Source of the DNA: Lentzea jiangxiensis
Lineage (GTDB): Bacteria > Actinomycetota > Actinomycetes > Mycobacteriales > Pseudonocardiaceae
Length of the DNA stretch: 64,000 bases
Assembly: GCF_900104175.1 (NCBI RefSeq)
Contig: NZ_FNIX01000003.1
Location: 636,598 to 700,597 of the forward strand
Direction of reading: 5' to 3'
Shown here: positions 9,830 to 18,182 of the stretch, one piece after another
Numbering within the stretch: the first letter of the stretch is position 1
Layout of the letters: every line of letters starts with the position of its first letter
Program-made: the position numbers and the translations under genes
Notes under the pieces: model-generated
The model's database searches: none
Told to the model about the DNA's origin: nothing
Seen by the model: the letters and a program-made list of their open reading frames with translations, nothing else

Positions 9830-10972
9830 ATGCACATCTCGCGCACCAGCGAGCGTCAGCGGCGGAACCTGCTGGCGGAACTGCTTTCCGACGACAAGAA
9901 GCTGATCACGGCGTTGGAGACGACGCTCACCGAGAGCGACGTCGCGGGCAACGTCGAGAACTTCGTCGGCGCCGTACCGGTCCCCCTGGGACTCTGCGGT
10001 CCCGTGCTGGTGAACGGACAGCACGCCGTGGGCGAGTTCGTGGTCCCCATGGCGACGCTGGAGGGCACCCTGGTGGCCTCGTACAGCCGCGGTGCGAAGA
10101 TGCTCAAGGCGTCGGGGGGCTGCGAAGTCGTCGTGACGGCCGACCGCTTCCTGCGGGGCATCCACTACCGCGTGAACAGCCTCCGCGAAGCGCAGGACCT
10201 CGTGCTGTGGTGCCGAAATCAGGAACAGGTGCTTCTCGCCGTGGCGGAGAGCACCAGCGGTCATCTGCGCGCGCAGCGGTTCCACTACGAGCACGTCGGC
10301 TCCACCGTGCTGGTTTCAGTGGAGTTCACCACCGGTGACGCGATGGGCAGCAACATGGCGAGCAAAGCGATAGCCGCGGTTTCGGAGCACGTCGTCCGGT
10401 ACAGCGGCATCGAGCTGGAGGAGTTCCTGCCGTACCCGGAGGACAAGAAGCCCATTCCGGCACGCCTGAAGGGCAAGGCGGTGACCGCCCGGGCGGTTCT
10501 CCCGGCGGATGTCGTGGCCTCTCAGGGGCGGACGGACGTGCTGCGGCTGGACCGGTACGTCCAGGCCTACCGGAGCACGCTCGCGCTGCACGGCAGCTCA
10601 TCGCTCAACATCCACGTCGCCAACGGCATGGCCGGCCTGTTCCAGGCGTTCGGGCAGGACATGGCCTACCTGGGCGAGTGTGCGAAGGGGATCGTGGACT
10701 CCCGCGTGACGAGCAGTGGCGACCTGGAGATCTCCCTGACGCTGCCCACGCTCGTCGTGGGAACGGTCGGGGGCGGGACGGGCCTTCCGGCCTTCCAGGC
10801 GACGCTGGGCATGGTCGGCTGCGCCGGCACCGGCAAGGTGGCCAAACTGGCGGAGATCATCGCCGCGGTGCTGCTGGCGGGCGAGATCGGTTGCGCGGTC
10901 GCCCAGTGCGCGGGCGAGTTCGTCTCCGCGCACGAGTCCCTTGGGCGCAACCGTCCGGACGAGTCGGACTGA
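9830..10972 (+). CDS. HMG-CoA reductase-like protein
   Basis: 380 residues from ATG 9830 (GTG 9824 is possible; the ribosome site is weak). It has the class hallmarks of HMG-CoA reductase: GAVPVPLGLCGPV, the catalytic-Glu segment PMATLEGTLVASYSRGAK, a Lys-containing loop PEDKKPIPARLKGK, the catalytic-Asp motif GDAMGSNMASKA, the C-terminal GTVGGGTGLPAF, and a late His in SAHESLG. HMGR performs a four-electron reduction of an acyl-CoA thioester to a primary alcohol with NADPH. No other mevalonate-pathway gene is in the window, so a role on a pathway intermediate (reductive conversion of a CoA or ACP thioester) is as likely as mevalonate synthesis. Last gene of the plus-strand group; a terminator follows at 11029-11070. 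Confidence 0.88.
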   Translation: MHISRTSERQRRNLLAELLSDDKKLITALETTLTESDVAGNVENFVGAVPVPLGLCGPVLVNGQHAVGEFVVPMATLEGTLVASYSRGAKMLKASGGCEVVVTADRFLRGIHYRVNSLREAQDLVLWCRNQEQVLLAVAESTSGHLRAQRFHYEHVGSTVLVSVEFTTGDAMGSNMASKAIAAVSEHVVRYSGIELEEFLPYPEDKKPIPARLKGKAVTARAVLPADVVASQGRTDVLRLDRYVQAYRSTLALHGSSSLNIHVANGMAGLFQAFGQDMAYLGECAKGIVDSRVTSSGDLEISLTLPTLVVGTVGGGTGLPAFQATLGMVGCAGTGKVAKLAEIIAAVLLAGEIGCAVAQCAGEFVSAHESLGRNRPDESD

Positions 10973-11028
10973 GCTTCCACGCGCAGTCTCGGCGTGTGAG
11001 GCCGTCGGTGTGTCCCATCGCGGTCTGC

Positions 11029-11070
11029 GGGCGCGGGTGGTGACCGGCTTCGCCGTCACCACCCGCGCCC
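11029..11070. terminator. Bidirectional hairpin terminator
   Basis: A perfect 16-bp stem (11029-11044 with 11055-11070) closes a 10-nt loop that can itself form GGC/GCC. It lies between the convergent HMGR-like and multicopper oxidase genes and probably stops both transcripts. Confidence 0.85.
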
Positions 11071-11076
11071 GGCCCC

Positions 11077-12570
11077 TCATCGCTTGGGCACGACTTCGAA
11101 CTGGCCCATCATCGAGTGGGTCGCGTGGTCGAGGAAGTGGCAGTGGAACGGGTACCGGCCGAGGTGGGAGTCGAACGTCGCCTGGATGCGGACCACGTCG
11201 CCGGGGAACAGGCGGACGGTGTCCTTCGGGTAGGAGTCGTGGGCGGGCTCGGGCTTGCCGTTGCGGTCGAGGACCCGGAACTGCACGAGGTGCAGGTGCA
11301 GCGTGTGCTGGATGCCGAGAGCGGCGTCGTCGTTCACGATCTCCCAGATCTCGGTCGAGCCGTGCTCGATCGTCGCGTCCACGCGGTCCGGGTCGAACCC
11401 CTGGTCGTTGATGACGAACTGGCCCTTCGCGAGATCGAGGCGCAGGACGAACCGCCGGGTTCTCGTGACCCGGCCTCGCAGCGCGTTGTTGGCCGGCCAA
11501 CCCGGGACCTGTCCCCGCACCAGCGGGACCCGCCCGCCGCCCGACCAGCTGGGGATGGCGATCTCCGGCTTGGCCCACGAACCCCCGTCGCCGACCCGGA
11601 ACTGCAGGATGTCGCGCTTGTTCTCGGACAGGGCCGCCACGTTCTGCAGCGCGATGGCGGTGCCCGGCGGAACCGACCGGAAGTCCACCAGCACCTCGGC
11701 ACGCTCCGCCGGCCAGACGTCGATCTCCTGCCGCACCGCGGGCACGCGCAGGAAACCGCCGTCGGACGCGATCTGCAGGAACGGCGCTCCGGTGGAGAGC
11801 CGGAACTTGAACATCTCGAGGTTCGAGCCGTTGATCAGCCTGAGGCGGTACAGCTTCCGCTTGACCTCGAAGTAGGGCTGCGGCCGTCCGTTGACGAGCA
11901 CCGTCGGCCGGTTGAGGAAGTCGTCCGGCACGAAGACGAGCTGGCCCTTGCTGTCGAACTTCGCGTCCCGCAGCATCAGGGGGACGTCGAATTCGCCAGT
12001 GGGCAGCGGAAGCAGCTCGTCCACGGGATCCGACAGCAGGTACGCGCCGGAAAGGCCGCGGTAGACCCGTTCGCCTTCGAAGTGGTGCGTGTGGTCGTGG
12101 TACCAGAGCGTCGCGGCCCGCTGGTCGTTCGGATACCGGTACTCCCTGGACTGGCCGGGTGCGATCGGGTCCATCGGGTGCCCGTCGCTCGACGCCGGGA
12201 CGTCAGCGCCGTGCAGGTGGACGGTGGCAGGGCCGGACAGGCCGTTGAACTGCCTGACCACCACGGCGCGACCGCGCCGGGCGCGGAGGGTCGGACCGGG
12301 GAAGCTCCCGTTGAAGGTGAGCGTCTTGGTCCGGATGCCGGGGAGGACCTCGAGTTCGGTCTCCGCGATCCGCATGTCGTAGAAGTCGGCGTCCGCCGTG
12401 CTCCGCGTGGGCTTCAGCACCGGGGGGATCGACAACGGCACCGAGAAGGGCGGCACCCCCGGCGGATCGTCAGAGAACGCGGACGCCAGCTGCTTCGTCG
12501 GGAAGACCAGGGCCGCGCCGACGACGGAACCGAGTTTGATCGCATCTCTTCTGTTCAGCACGTCGATCAC
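11077..12570 (-). CDS. Multicopper oxidase (phenoxazinone synthase/CotA-like)
   Basis: 497 residues from GTG 12570. All four copper-binding segments are present: HLHG, HDHTHH, HTLHLHLVQF and YPFHCHFLDHATHSMMGQF, with the axial Met. The N-terminus NRRDAIKLGSVVGAALVF resembles a Tat-type or membrane-directed leader, though without a strict twin-arginine consensus, so export is uncertain. The HLHGADVPASSDGHP arrangement fits the phenoxazinone synthase/bilirubin oxidase branch, which oxidises phenols and o-aminophenols. In this cluster it could oxidise or couple the catechol made by the 14166-20451 operon (inference). Its start lies inside the 3' end of the upstream membrane-protein gene (about 100-bp overlap). 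Confidence 0.92.
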   Translation of the reverse strand: MIDVLNRRDAIKLGSVVGAALVFPTKQLASAFSDDPPGVPPFSVPLSIPPVLKPTRSTADADFYDMRIAETELEVLPGIRTKTLTFNGSFPGPTLRARRGRAVVVRQFNGLSGPATVHLHGADVPASSDGHPMDPIAPGQSREYRYPNDQRAATLWYHDHTHHFEGERVYRGLSGAYLLSDPVDELLPLPTGEFDVPLMLRDAKFDSKGQLVFVPDDFLNRPTVLVNGRPQPYFEVKRKLYRLRLINGSNLEMFKFRLSTGAPFLQIASDGGFLRVPAVRQEIDVWPAERAEVLVDFRSVPPGTAIALQNVAALSENKRDILQFRVGDGGSWAKPEIAIPSWSGGGRVPLVRGQVPGWPANNALRGRVTRTRRFVLRLDLAKGQFVINDQGFDPDRVDATIEHGSTEIWEIVNDDAALGIQHTLHLHLVQFRVLDRNGKPEPAHDSYPKDTVRLFPGDVVRIQATFDSHLGRYPFHCHFLDHATHSMMGQFEVVPKR

Positions 12571-13117
12571 CTTCAGGGAGTCGGGGAGCGAACCGCGGGT
12601 GCAGGGCGGCCGCGGCCAGCAGGGAGAGCACGAACGAGTACTGCAAGACGGTGATCGCCGCGGACATCGTGTTGCCGCGTGAGATCGCGTTGCCGACGGT
12701 GAGCCCCGCCAGGGGGATCGTCATCGAGGCGCTGAGGACGGCCGACGTCGCCGCGAAGACCAGCGCGGCGGTGGTGCGCCTCGCTGCCGCCCACCGCCGG
12801 GTGGCGGCGGCGGCCAGCACCACGCTCGCCATCGTCACGTGCGCGGCGAGCATCGTGATGCCGGCGAAATTGGGGACGGCGCTCGCCACGATGGCTGGAG
12901 GCGGGGTGGGAGACCCGCCTGTTCCTGCGTGGTGCCCGGCATCGGCCGGGAGGAGGGACAGCGGCTGCGGCCTCACGTCCAAATAGGACGACCAGTCCCG
13001 GATCTGCCAGGCCACGACCGCCGCGAGGGCGATCGCGAGCAGAACCAGTGGAGTCGTGGGCCAGCTGTGGCCCGATGACGACGAGGACGCGGGCCGGATT
13101 GCGATGTCGTCCTGCAT
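12470..13117 (-). CDS. Small membrane protein, four predicted segments
   Basis: 215 residues. ATG 13117 is preceded by GAAAGGCGG. Hydrophobic stretches TPLVLLAIALAAVVAWQI, ITMLAAHVTMASVVLAA, ALVFAATSAVLSASMTI and AAITVLQYSFVLSLLAAAAL suggest four transmembrane helices. The last 35 residues are highly charged (EGDRRAEQKRCDQ) and overlap the multicopper oxidase start by about 100 bp, an unusually long overlap; the true C-terminus may have been altered by a frameshift. I do not recognise the family. Position just before a periplasmic-type copper oxidase and just after a secreted SnoaL-like protein suggests an envelope-located function for the three genes. Confidence 0.7.
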   Translation of the reverse strand: MQDDIAIRPASSSSSGHSWPTTPLVLLAIALAAVVAWQIRDWSSYLDVRPQPLSLLPADAGHHAGTGGSPTPPPAIVASAVPNFAGITMLAAHVTMASVVLAAAATRRWAAARRTTAALVFAATSAVLSASMTIPLAGLTVGNAISRGNTMSAAITVLQYSFVLSLLAAAALHPRFAPRLPEGDRRAEQKRCDQTRFRRRRGPGLPDEAAGVRVL

Positions 13118-13148
13118 GGAACCGCCTTTCCCGCCCGCGTCCCTCGGA

Positions 13149-14099
13149 TCAGTACATCGTGTTCGGGTTGGCCGAAGTCGGCGGAGTGGGCTCGATGACC
13201 ACCCAGTGCTCCAGCAGTTTTCCGTCTCGGACGCGGTACAGGTCGGCGCCCACGCCGTTGTCCATGTCGAAGAGGTTCTCCAGGTGGACGAAGACAGCGA
13301 CCAGGTCTCCCTCGGCGACGACGGTCTTCACGTTGGCGCGGTAATCCGGCCGCGCGGCGAACGCGTCGTGGATGAACTGCTGCAGCGCTCCGGTTCCGTT
13401 CGGGACGTTCGGGAAGTGCTGGTAGTAGGTGTTGTCCCCGATGTAGCGGTCGAGCGCCTGGAGGCGGAGCTCGTCATCGGGCTGGTTGACGATCTCGGCG
13501 AAGGCGGCGCGAGCCACGTGTTCGCTCTCGGCGTCCGTGGCGAACGGCAGCGACTTGGAGATCCTGGGCGAGCTGAGCGTGGAGAACATGTCGTTGCCGG
13601 TGCCGGCCGGCCGGACGGCCTCGTTGACCTCCCAGTGCTCGGCGATCCTGCCCTTGTCGAGGCGGAAGAGGTTGATCTTGGCGACCCCCGCGTCGCCGGC
13701 CTTGCCGACGAAGTGGCTGTGCGCCACGACCAGGTCGTTCTGGGCGATGGTCCGCTTCACGGTGAACCGGAGGTCCGGGTTCTGGTTGCGCAGGCCCGCG
13801 TGGTACTCGCGGAACGCGGCCCGGCCGTTGGCGATCGCGGGGTAGTGCTGGACGAGGTCGGGGCGCACCACCCTGTCGAGGTGTCCGAGATCCCCACGGT
13901 TCAGCGCGGAGTAGAAGCCGAGGACGACCGCCCTGTTCGCCCTTTCCTTCGGACTGGCGATCGACTCGAACGCACCCTGCGGGTGGTGGGTCGGTGCGGC
14001 GGTGACGGCCGGGCTGAGGGCGGCGATCATGGTGGCCGACAGGATGAGCGGCACGACCACACGTGAGCGGATTCGGGCTCGGTAGGTCCTTGTTGGCAT
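13149..14099 (-). CDS. Secreted protein with two SnoaL-like (NTF2-fold) domains
   Basis: 316 residues from ATG 14099. A signal peptide is visible: basic RTYRARIRSR, hydrophobic VVVPLILSATMIAAL, and a likely cleavage after AVTAA. Two consecutive SnoaL-like domains follow, about residues 50-170 (VLGFYSALNRGDLGHLDRVV, HWEVNEAV) and 185-310 (DNTYYQHFPNVPNG, EHWVVIEP). SnoaL-like proteins include polyketide cyclases and hydroxylases but many are of unknown function, and export is unusual for a biosynthetic cyclase. It precedes the membrane protein and copper oxidase on the same strand, so the three may form one operon. Exact activity is not assignable. Confidence 0.85.
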   Translation of the reverse strand: MPTRTYRARIRSRVVVPLILSATMIAALSPAVTAAPTHHPQGAFESIASPKERANRAVVLGFYSALNRGDLGHLDRVVRPDLVQHYPAIANGRAAFREYHAGLRNQNPDLRFTVKRTIAQNDLVVAHSHFVGKAGDAGVAKINLFRLDKGRIAEHWEVNEAVRPAGTGNDMFSTLSSPRISKSLPFATDAESEHVARAAFAEIVNQPDDELRLQALDRYIGDNTYYQHFPNVPNGTGALQQFIHDAFAARPDYRANVKTVVAEGDLVAVFVHLENLFDMDNGVGADLYRVRDGKLLEHWVVIEPTPPTSANPNTMY

Positions 14100-14165
14100 C
14101 TGGCTTCTCGCTTCCTGCGTTTGTCGAAAACCTGACTGCGCTTGGCAAATGCAGCTTTCGGCGCG

Positions 14166-15200
14166 TTAGAGCCGCACGAGCACCTTGGTGGCCGCGCGCG
14201 CGGCCATCACCTCGTAGCCGGACACGATGTCGTCCAGAGCCACCTCCTTGTCGAAGATGGAACCGGGGGCGAGCGTGCCGGCCAGTACCCGTTCGACGAG
14301 ATCGGGAAGGTAGGCGCGGGCCGGCGTGAGCCCGCCGGTGAGGGTGATGCCGCGGAAGAACACCGGCGTCACGTCACCGATCGGCGGGCTGCCCATCACG
14401 CAGACGGTGCCGCCGGTCCGGCACAGCGCGAAAGCCGTGTTCTGCGCCTGGGGGCCGCCACCGCACTCCACCACCACGTCGGCGCCACGCCCTTGTGTGG
14501 CTGCGCGAACGAAATCGATGGACTCGGCGACGCTTTCGGGGCCTCGGGCCAGGAAGGTGTCGGTCGCACCGAAGTCGCGGCCCTTGCTCAACCGCGTCTC
14601 GTGCCTGCCCACGAGGATGATCCGGCCGGCGCCCGCCTCCCGGGCCGCGAGCGCGGCGCACATCCCGACCGGACCGTCACCGAGGACGGCGACCGACGAG
14701 CCCGGCGCGACCCGGCCCGTCCGGACGGCGTGCAAGCCGGTCGCCATCGTGTCGGTGAGGGCGAGGAGCGACGACAGCCGTTCGTCGTTCTCGTCCACCG
14801 GCACCGCCACCAGGTTGGCGTCGGCGAAGGGGACGCGGACCGCTTCGGCCTGTGCGCCGTCGCCGTCCACACCGAACATGCCGCCCGCGGCGCAGGCACT
14901 GTGCACACCGGCCTGACATGCGGCGCAGGTCCCGTCGGCGAAGTTGAACGGCGCGACGACCATCATCCCCGGACGGAGCGTGGAGACCTCGGTGCCGACG
15001 TCTTCGACCACGCCGACGAACTCGTGCCCGCAGCGAGGCCCGGTGGCCGGACCGGGAAGTCCGTTGTAGCCGTGCAGATCCGTGCCGCAGATCCCGGCGA
15101 CGACAACGCGGACGACCGCGTCACCGGGTGCCTGGAGCACCGCGTCCGGGACCGCTTCCACGGTCAACTCGTGCTTTCCGTGCAGGATTGCAGCCTTCAT
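14166..15200 (-). CDS. Zinc-dependent medium-chain alcohol dehydrogenase
   Basis: 344 residues from ATG 15200, which overlaps the upstream stop codon as ATGA and so is translationally coupled. The MDR fold shows catalytic zinc ligands in GICGTD and RCGHEFVG, a partial structural-zinc loop TCAACQAGVHSAC, and a Rossmann motif GDGPVGMC. Members reversibly oxidise secondary or primary alcohols with NAD(P). As the last gene of the tyrosine-derived aryl operon it may adjust the side-chain oxidation state of the aryl acid or aldehyde. Exact substrate unknown. Confidence 0.92.
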   Translation of the reverse strand: MKAAILHGKHELTVEAVPDAVLQAPGDAVVRVVVAGICGTDLHGYNGLPGPATGPRCGHEFVGVVEDVGTEVSTLRPGMMVVAPFNFADGTCAACQAGVHSACAAGGMFGVDGDGAQAEAVRVPFADANLVAVPVDENDERLSSLLALTDTMATGLHAVRTGRVAPGSSVAVLGDGPVGMCAALAAREAGAGRIILVGRHETRLSKGRDFGATDTFLARGPESVAESIDFVRAATQGRGADVVVECGGGPQAQNTAFALCRTGGTVCVMGSPPIGDVTPVFFRGITLTGGLTPARAYLPDLVERVLAGTLAPGSIFDKEVALDDIVSGYEVMAARAATKVLVRL

Positions 15201-17458
15201 GAGGACACCTCTCGTCGGCCCGGCCTGATCGAATCCGGCTCCCCCGGTTCGGCGGACGGCAGAAGCCGCGGTCGTGGCAGCACGTCCTCCGTCCGGACGC
15301 ACCCGCCCGCCGCGTGGTCCGCCGCGCCCGTGACGACGGAGACCAGCGCGGCCGCCGAGTCCTCGGCGGCGGTGAAACGCCCGGACCGCTGGGCCTTCAC
15401 CGTCCACGCCAGGATGTCGTCCTCCCAGCGGTTCCCCGTCCGGCCGCGATCGAGGTGGGACCGGGTCATCCCGGCGTCGACCAGGCCCGGGTCGAACGCC
15501 ACCGCCACCCGCGCGGAGTCGGCCAGCTCGCCGGCCAGGCTCGCGGTCACCGAGATCAACCCCGCCTTGGTGGCGGCATAGGCGCTGGCGTGCGGCCAGC
15601 CGACCGCGCCCGCGCGGCTCACCACGTTCACCACGCGTCCGGTGAGCGAGGGCAGCACCGCCCGCGTCACCCGCACAGCTCCGAAGAGCCCGACCTCGAA
15701 GGCCCGCACCCATTCCGCCTCGTCCACGGTCCACAAGGGACCGATCGGGCCGCCGACACCCGCGTTGTTCACCAGCACGTCGAGGCCACCCAGCTCGGCC
15801 ACGACCTGGTCGACTCCACCGGCCACCGAATCGTGGTCCGTCACGTCGAGGCGCACCCAGGTCGCGGTTCCACCGGCTTGCCGGATCCCGTCGACGGTCT
15901 CCACCAGGGCGTCCCGGTGGCGGCCGGCGACGGCGACGGACAGCCCGGCGGCGGCCAGCGCCTCCGCGAACGTCCGTCCCAGCCCACGCCCGCCGCCGGT
16001 GACCAGCACCCGCAGCGCCGGGGGCCGCATCCGCTTACCGGTCGAGGAGCGCGGGATCTCCCGCACCCGCTCGATGGCCCGCACCCGTTTGTGCGGCGAG
16101 ACGCGGTCCGCGACGTAGGCCGTAATCTCCGCGAGGGACACCGGCTCGTTCAGCACGACGTAGGCCTTCGGGATCTCCCCCGCGACCAGGTCGGGCACGC
16201 CCGCGACCAAGGCCTCGGCCACCGCGGGGTGGCTCGTGACCACTTCCTCCAGCTCGACCGGGGACACCTGGTGCCCCTTGTACTTGATCAGCGCCTTCGC
16301 CCGGCCGGTGATCCGCAGGAAGCCGTGCGCGTCGCGGCTCACCAGGTCGCCGGTGCGCAGCCAGCCGTCCGCGTCCGCCGCCCCGCGGGCGATCTGCGGC
16401 CCGCGCAGCCACAACTCGCCCGACTCCGCGTCCGCGCCGCCGGTGAACCGCACCTCGGTGCCCGGGACGAGCACGCCGGTGGAGCCGGGCGGAACCCGGA
16501 CTCCGTCCGGGCTGAAGCTCACGCACCCCGCCTCGGTCATCCCGAACCCCTGCACCACCGGGACGCCGAGAACCGCGGCGCAGCGGTCGGCGTCCACCGA
16601 GGGCAGCGGCGCACCACCCGAGACGACCAGCCGCAGCGACGGCAGCGGCTCCCCGGCCGCGCCGATCTCGGTCACCACGCTCGGCACCAGGTACGCCAGC
16701 GACACGCCGTCCTCGGTGACGTCGCGGGTGAAGTCTGCGGCCGAGAACGGGGTAGCGCCGATGACCAGGGTGGCGCCCGCCCTCAGCGCCGGGTTCATCG
16801 CCATCTGCATCCCGTAGACGTGCCTGAGCGGCGGTACCGACAGGACGACGTCGTCGCCGCGCACCCGGTGCAGGTGGGCGATCTGCCCGAGGTTGGCGGT
16901 CAGGTTGCGGTGTGACACCGCCACGAGCTGCGGTGTGCCCAGCGTGCCGCTGGAGCTCATCAGCACCGCCGTCCGGTCACCACCGGGCGGAGACAGCGGC
17001 AACGGTGGCGTGGCCACCGCCTCGTCCCACGGAGTGCCGTTCGACGTGAGAGCGCCGACGCAGACGGTCGGCAGCGGCACCTCCGGCGGTCCGAGGGCCG
17101 TCTCCGCGATCAGTGCCTTCGCACCGGTGCCGTCGATCGCGGCACGCCACCGCTCGGTGGTGTCCCGCGGGTCGAGCGCGAGCACCACTGCGCCGGCCGC
17201 GAGGACCCCGTGGTAGGCGACCACGAACTCGGCGCTGTTCTCGGTCAGCACCAGCACGGTGTCGTCGTCGCCGACCCCCGACCGGCGCAACCAGGCCGCG
17301 AGCCCGGCGACGGCCGCGCGCAGCCGTCCGTACGTCCATTCGACACGCCCGCCCCGGGAGCGGTCCACCACCGCGAGCCGGTCGTCGTCCGGGGCGCCCG
17401 GCCGCAGCACGTAGTCGCCGAGGTGCGCGCCGGCGGGCACCTCCCAGGCCGCCGTCAC
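15197..17458 (-). CDS. 4CL-type acyl-CoA ligase fused to short-chain dehydrogenase
   Basis: 753 residues from GTG 17458. Residues 1 to about 495 form an ANL ligase of the 4-coumarate:CoA ligase type: a P-loop SSSGTLGTPQLV (Gln where Lys is usual), GFGMTEAG, WLRTGDL and the C-terminal Lys motif SSTGKRMR. Residues from about 500 on form an [30 protein letters not shown], catalytic Ser in VSRAG and YAATK. No carrier domain sits between them. The likely role is activating the cinnamic or beta-aryl acid made by the adjacent lyase and then reducing or oxidising the thioester side chain. The SDR half shares its [17 protein letters not shown] signature with the terminal SDR of the 4510-residue PKS, so the two domains look like relatives. 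Confidence 0.92.
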   Translation of the reverse strand: MTAAWEVPAGAHLGDYVLRPGAPDDDRLAVVDRSRGGRVEWTYGRLRAAVAGLAAWLRRSGVGDDDTVLVLTENSAEFVVAYHGVLAAGAVVLALDPRDTTERWRAAIDGTGAKALIAETALGPPEVPLPTVCVGALTSNGTPWDEAVATPPLPLSPPGGDRTAVLMSSSGTLGTPQLVAVSHRNLTANLGQIAHLHRVRGDDVVLSVPPLRHVYGMQMAMNPALRAGATLVIGATPFSAADFTRDVTEDGVSLAYLVPSVVTEIGAAGEPLPSLRLVVSGGAPLPSVDADRCAAVLGVPVVQGFGMTEAGCVSFSPDGVRVPPGSTGVLVPGTEVRFTGGADAESGELWLRGPQIARGAADADGWLRTGDLVSRDAHGFLRITGRAKALIKYKGHQVSPVELEEVVTSHPAVAEALVAGVPDLVAGEIPKAYVVLNEPVSLAEITAYVADRVSPHKRVRAIERVREIPRSSTGKRMRPPALRVLVTGGGRGLGRTFAEALAAAGLSVAVAGRHRDALVETVDGIRQAGGTATWVRLDVTDHDSVAGGVDQVVAELGGLDVLVNNAGVGGPIGPLWTVDEAEWVRAFEVGLFGAVRVTRAVLPSLTGRVVNVVSRAGAVGWPHASAYAATKAGLISVTASLAGELADSARVAVAFDPGLVDAGMTRSHLDRGRTGNRWEDDILAWTVKAQRSGRFTAAEDSAAALVSVVTGAADHAAGGCVRTEDVLPRPRLLPSAEPGEPDSIRPGRREVSS

Positions 17459-17495
17459 GGCCGCACCGGCACTTCAGCGGCTTGCCGTCCGGCCC

Positions 17496-18182
17496 TCACC
17501 GCTCCCCCGGGCCCCTCTTGCGGGCCAGGGTGAGACCGTCCGCGACGGTCAGCAGGACCGACTCGACGCGGTCGTCGTTGCGGACGTGTTCGTTGAACTC
17601 GCGGATGGCGCGGGCGTTGCCCTCGGCGTCGGGTGAAGCCGCCTCGCCGGCGTAGAGCACGTTGTCGGCCACGATCAGGCCGTTGGGGCGCAGCCGGGGC
17701 ACGAGCTCTTCCCAGTAGGTGCGGTAGCCGACCTTGTCGGCGTCGAGGAAGGCCAGGTCGACGAACGGCTCTTCCGGAAGGCCCCGCAGGGTGTCGGCGG
17801 CGGGCCCGAACTGCTGCTCCACCCGCTCAGCGACACCGGCCCGGCTCCAGGCGGCGGTGGCGATCCCGGCCCAGCGGTCGGTCACGTCACAGGTGATCAC
17901 CCGACCGGCCGGACCCACGCCCTCGGCCAGCGCGAGCGTCGAGTACCCGGTGAACGTGCCCACCTCGACCGCGACGCGGGCGCCGCTCAGCCGGGCCAGC
18001 AGCGTGAGCAGCGCCCCCTGTTCCGGAGGCACCTGCATCTCGGCCACCTGGCCGAGGGCGAGCGTGGCGTCGATCAGTTCGCGCTGGACGTCGGTGAACG
18101 GCGGGAGCTGGCCCCGGACGTACTCGAGCACCTGCGGGGTGAGCAGCACTGCCTTGTCGGGCTGTTCCGCTGTTGTCGTCAT
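17496..18182 (-). CDS. Class I SAM-dependent O-methyltransferase (caffeoyl-CoA OMT-like)
   Basis: 228 residues from ATG 18182, overlapping the upstream stop as ATGA. The SAM-binding motif VEVGTFTGYSTLALAEG and the metal-binding FLDADKVGY and ADNVLYAG segments are those of the metal-dependent OMT family 3 (caffeoyl-CoA and catechol O-methyltransferases). It would methylate one hydroxyl of a catechol such as caffeate, DOPA or their thioesters. The neighbouring tyrosine 3-hydroxylase-like protein supplies such a catechol, which supports the assignment. Confidence 0.92.
   Translation of the reverse strand: MTTTAEQPDKAVLLTPQVLEYVRGQLPPFTDVQRELIDATLALGQVAEMQVPPEQGALLTLLARLSGARVAVEVGTFTGYSTLALAEGVGPAGRVITCDVTDRWAGIATAAWSRAGVAERVEQQFGPAADTLRGLPEEPFVDLAFLDADKVGYRTYWEELVPRLRPNGLIVADNVLYAGEAASPDAEGNARAIREFNEHVRNDDRVESVLLTVADGLTLARKRGPGER

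Noticed and set aside
9830..10972. Mevalonate pathway operon
   Set aside because: Only the HMGR-like gene is present; no HMG-CoA synthase, kinase, decarboxylase or prenyltransferase was found in the window.
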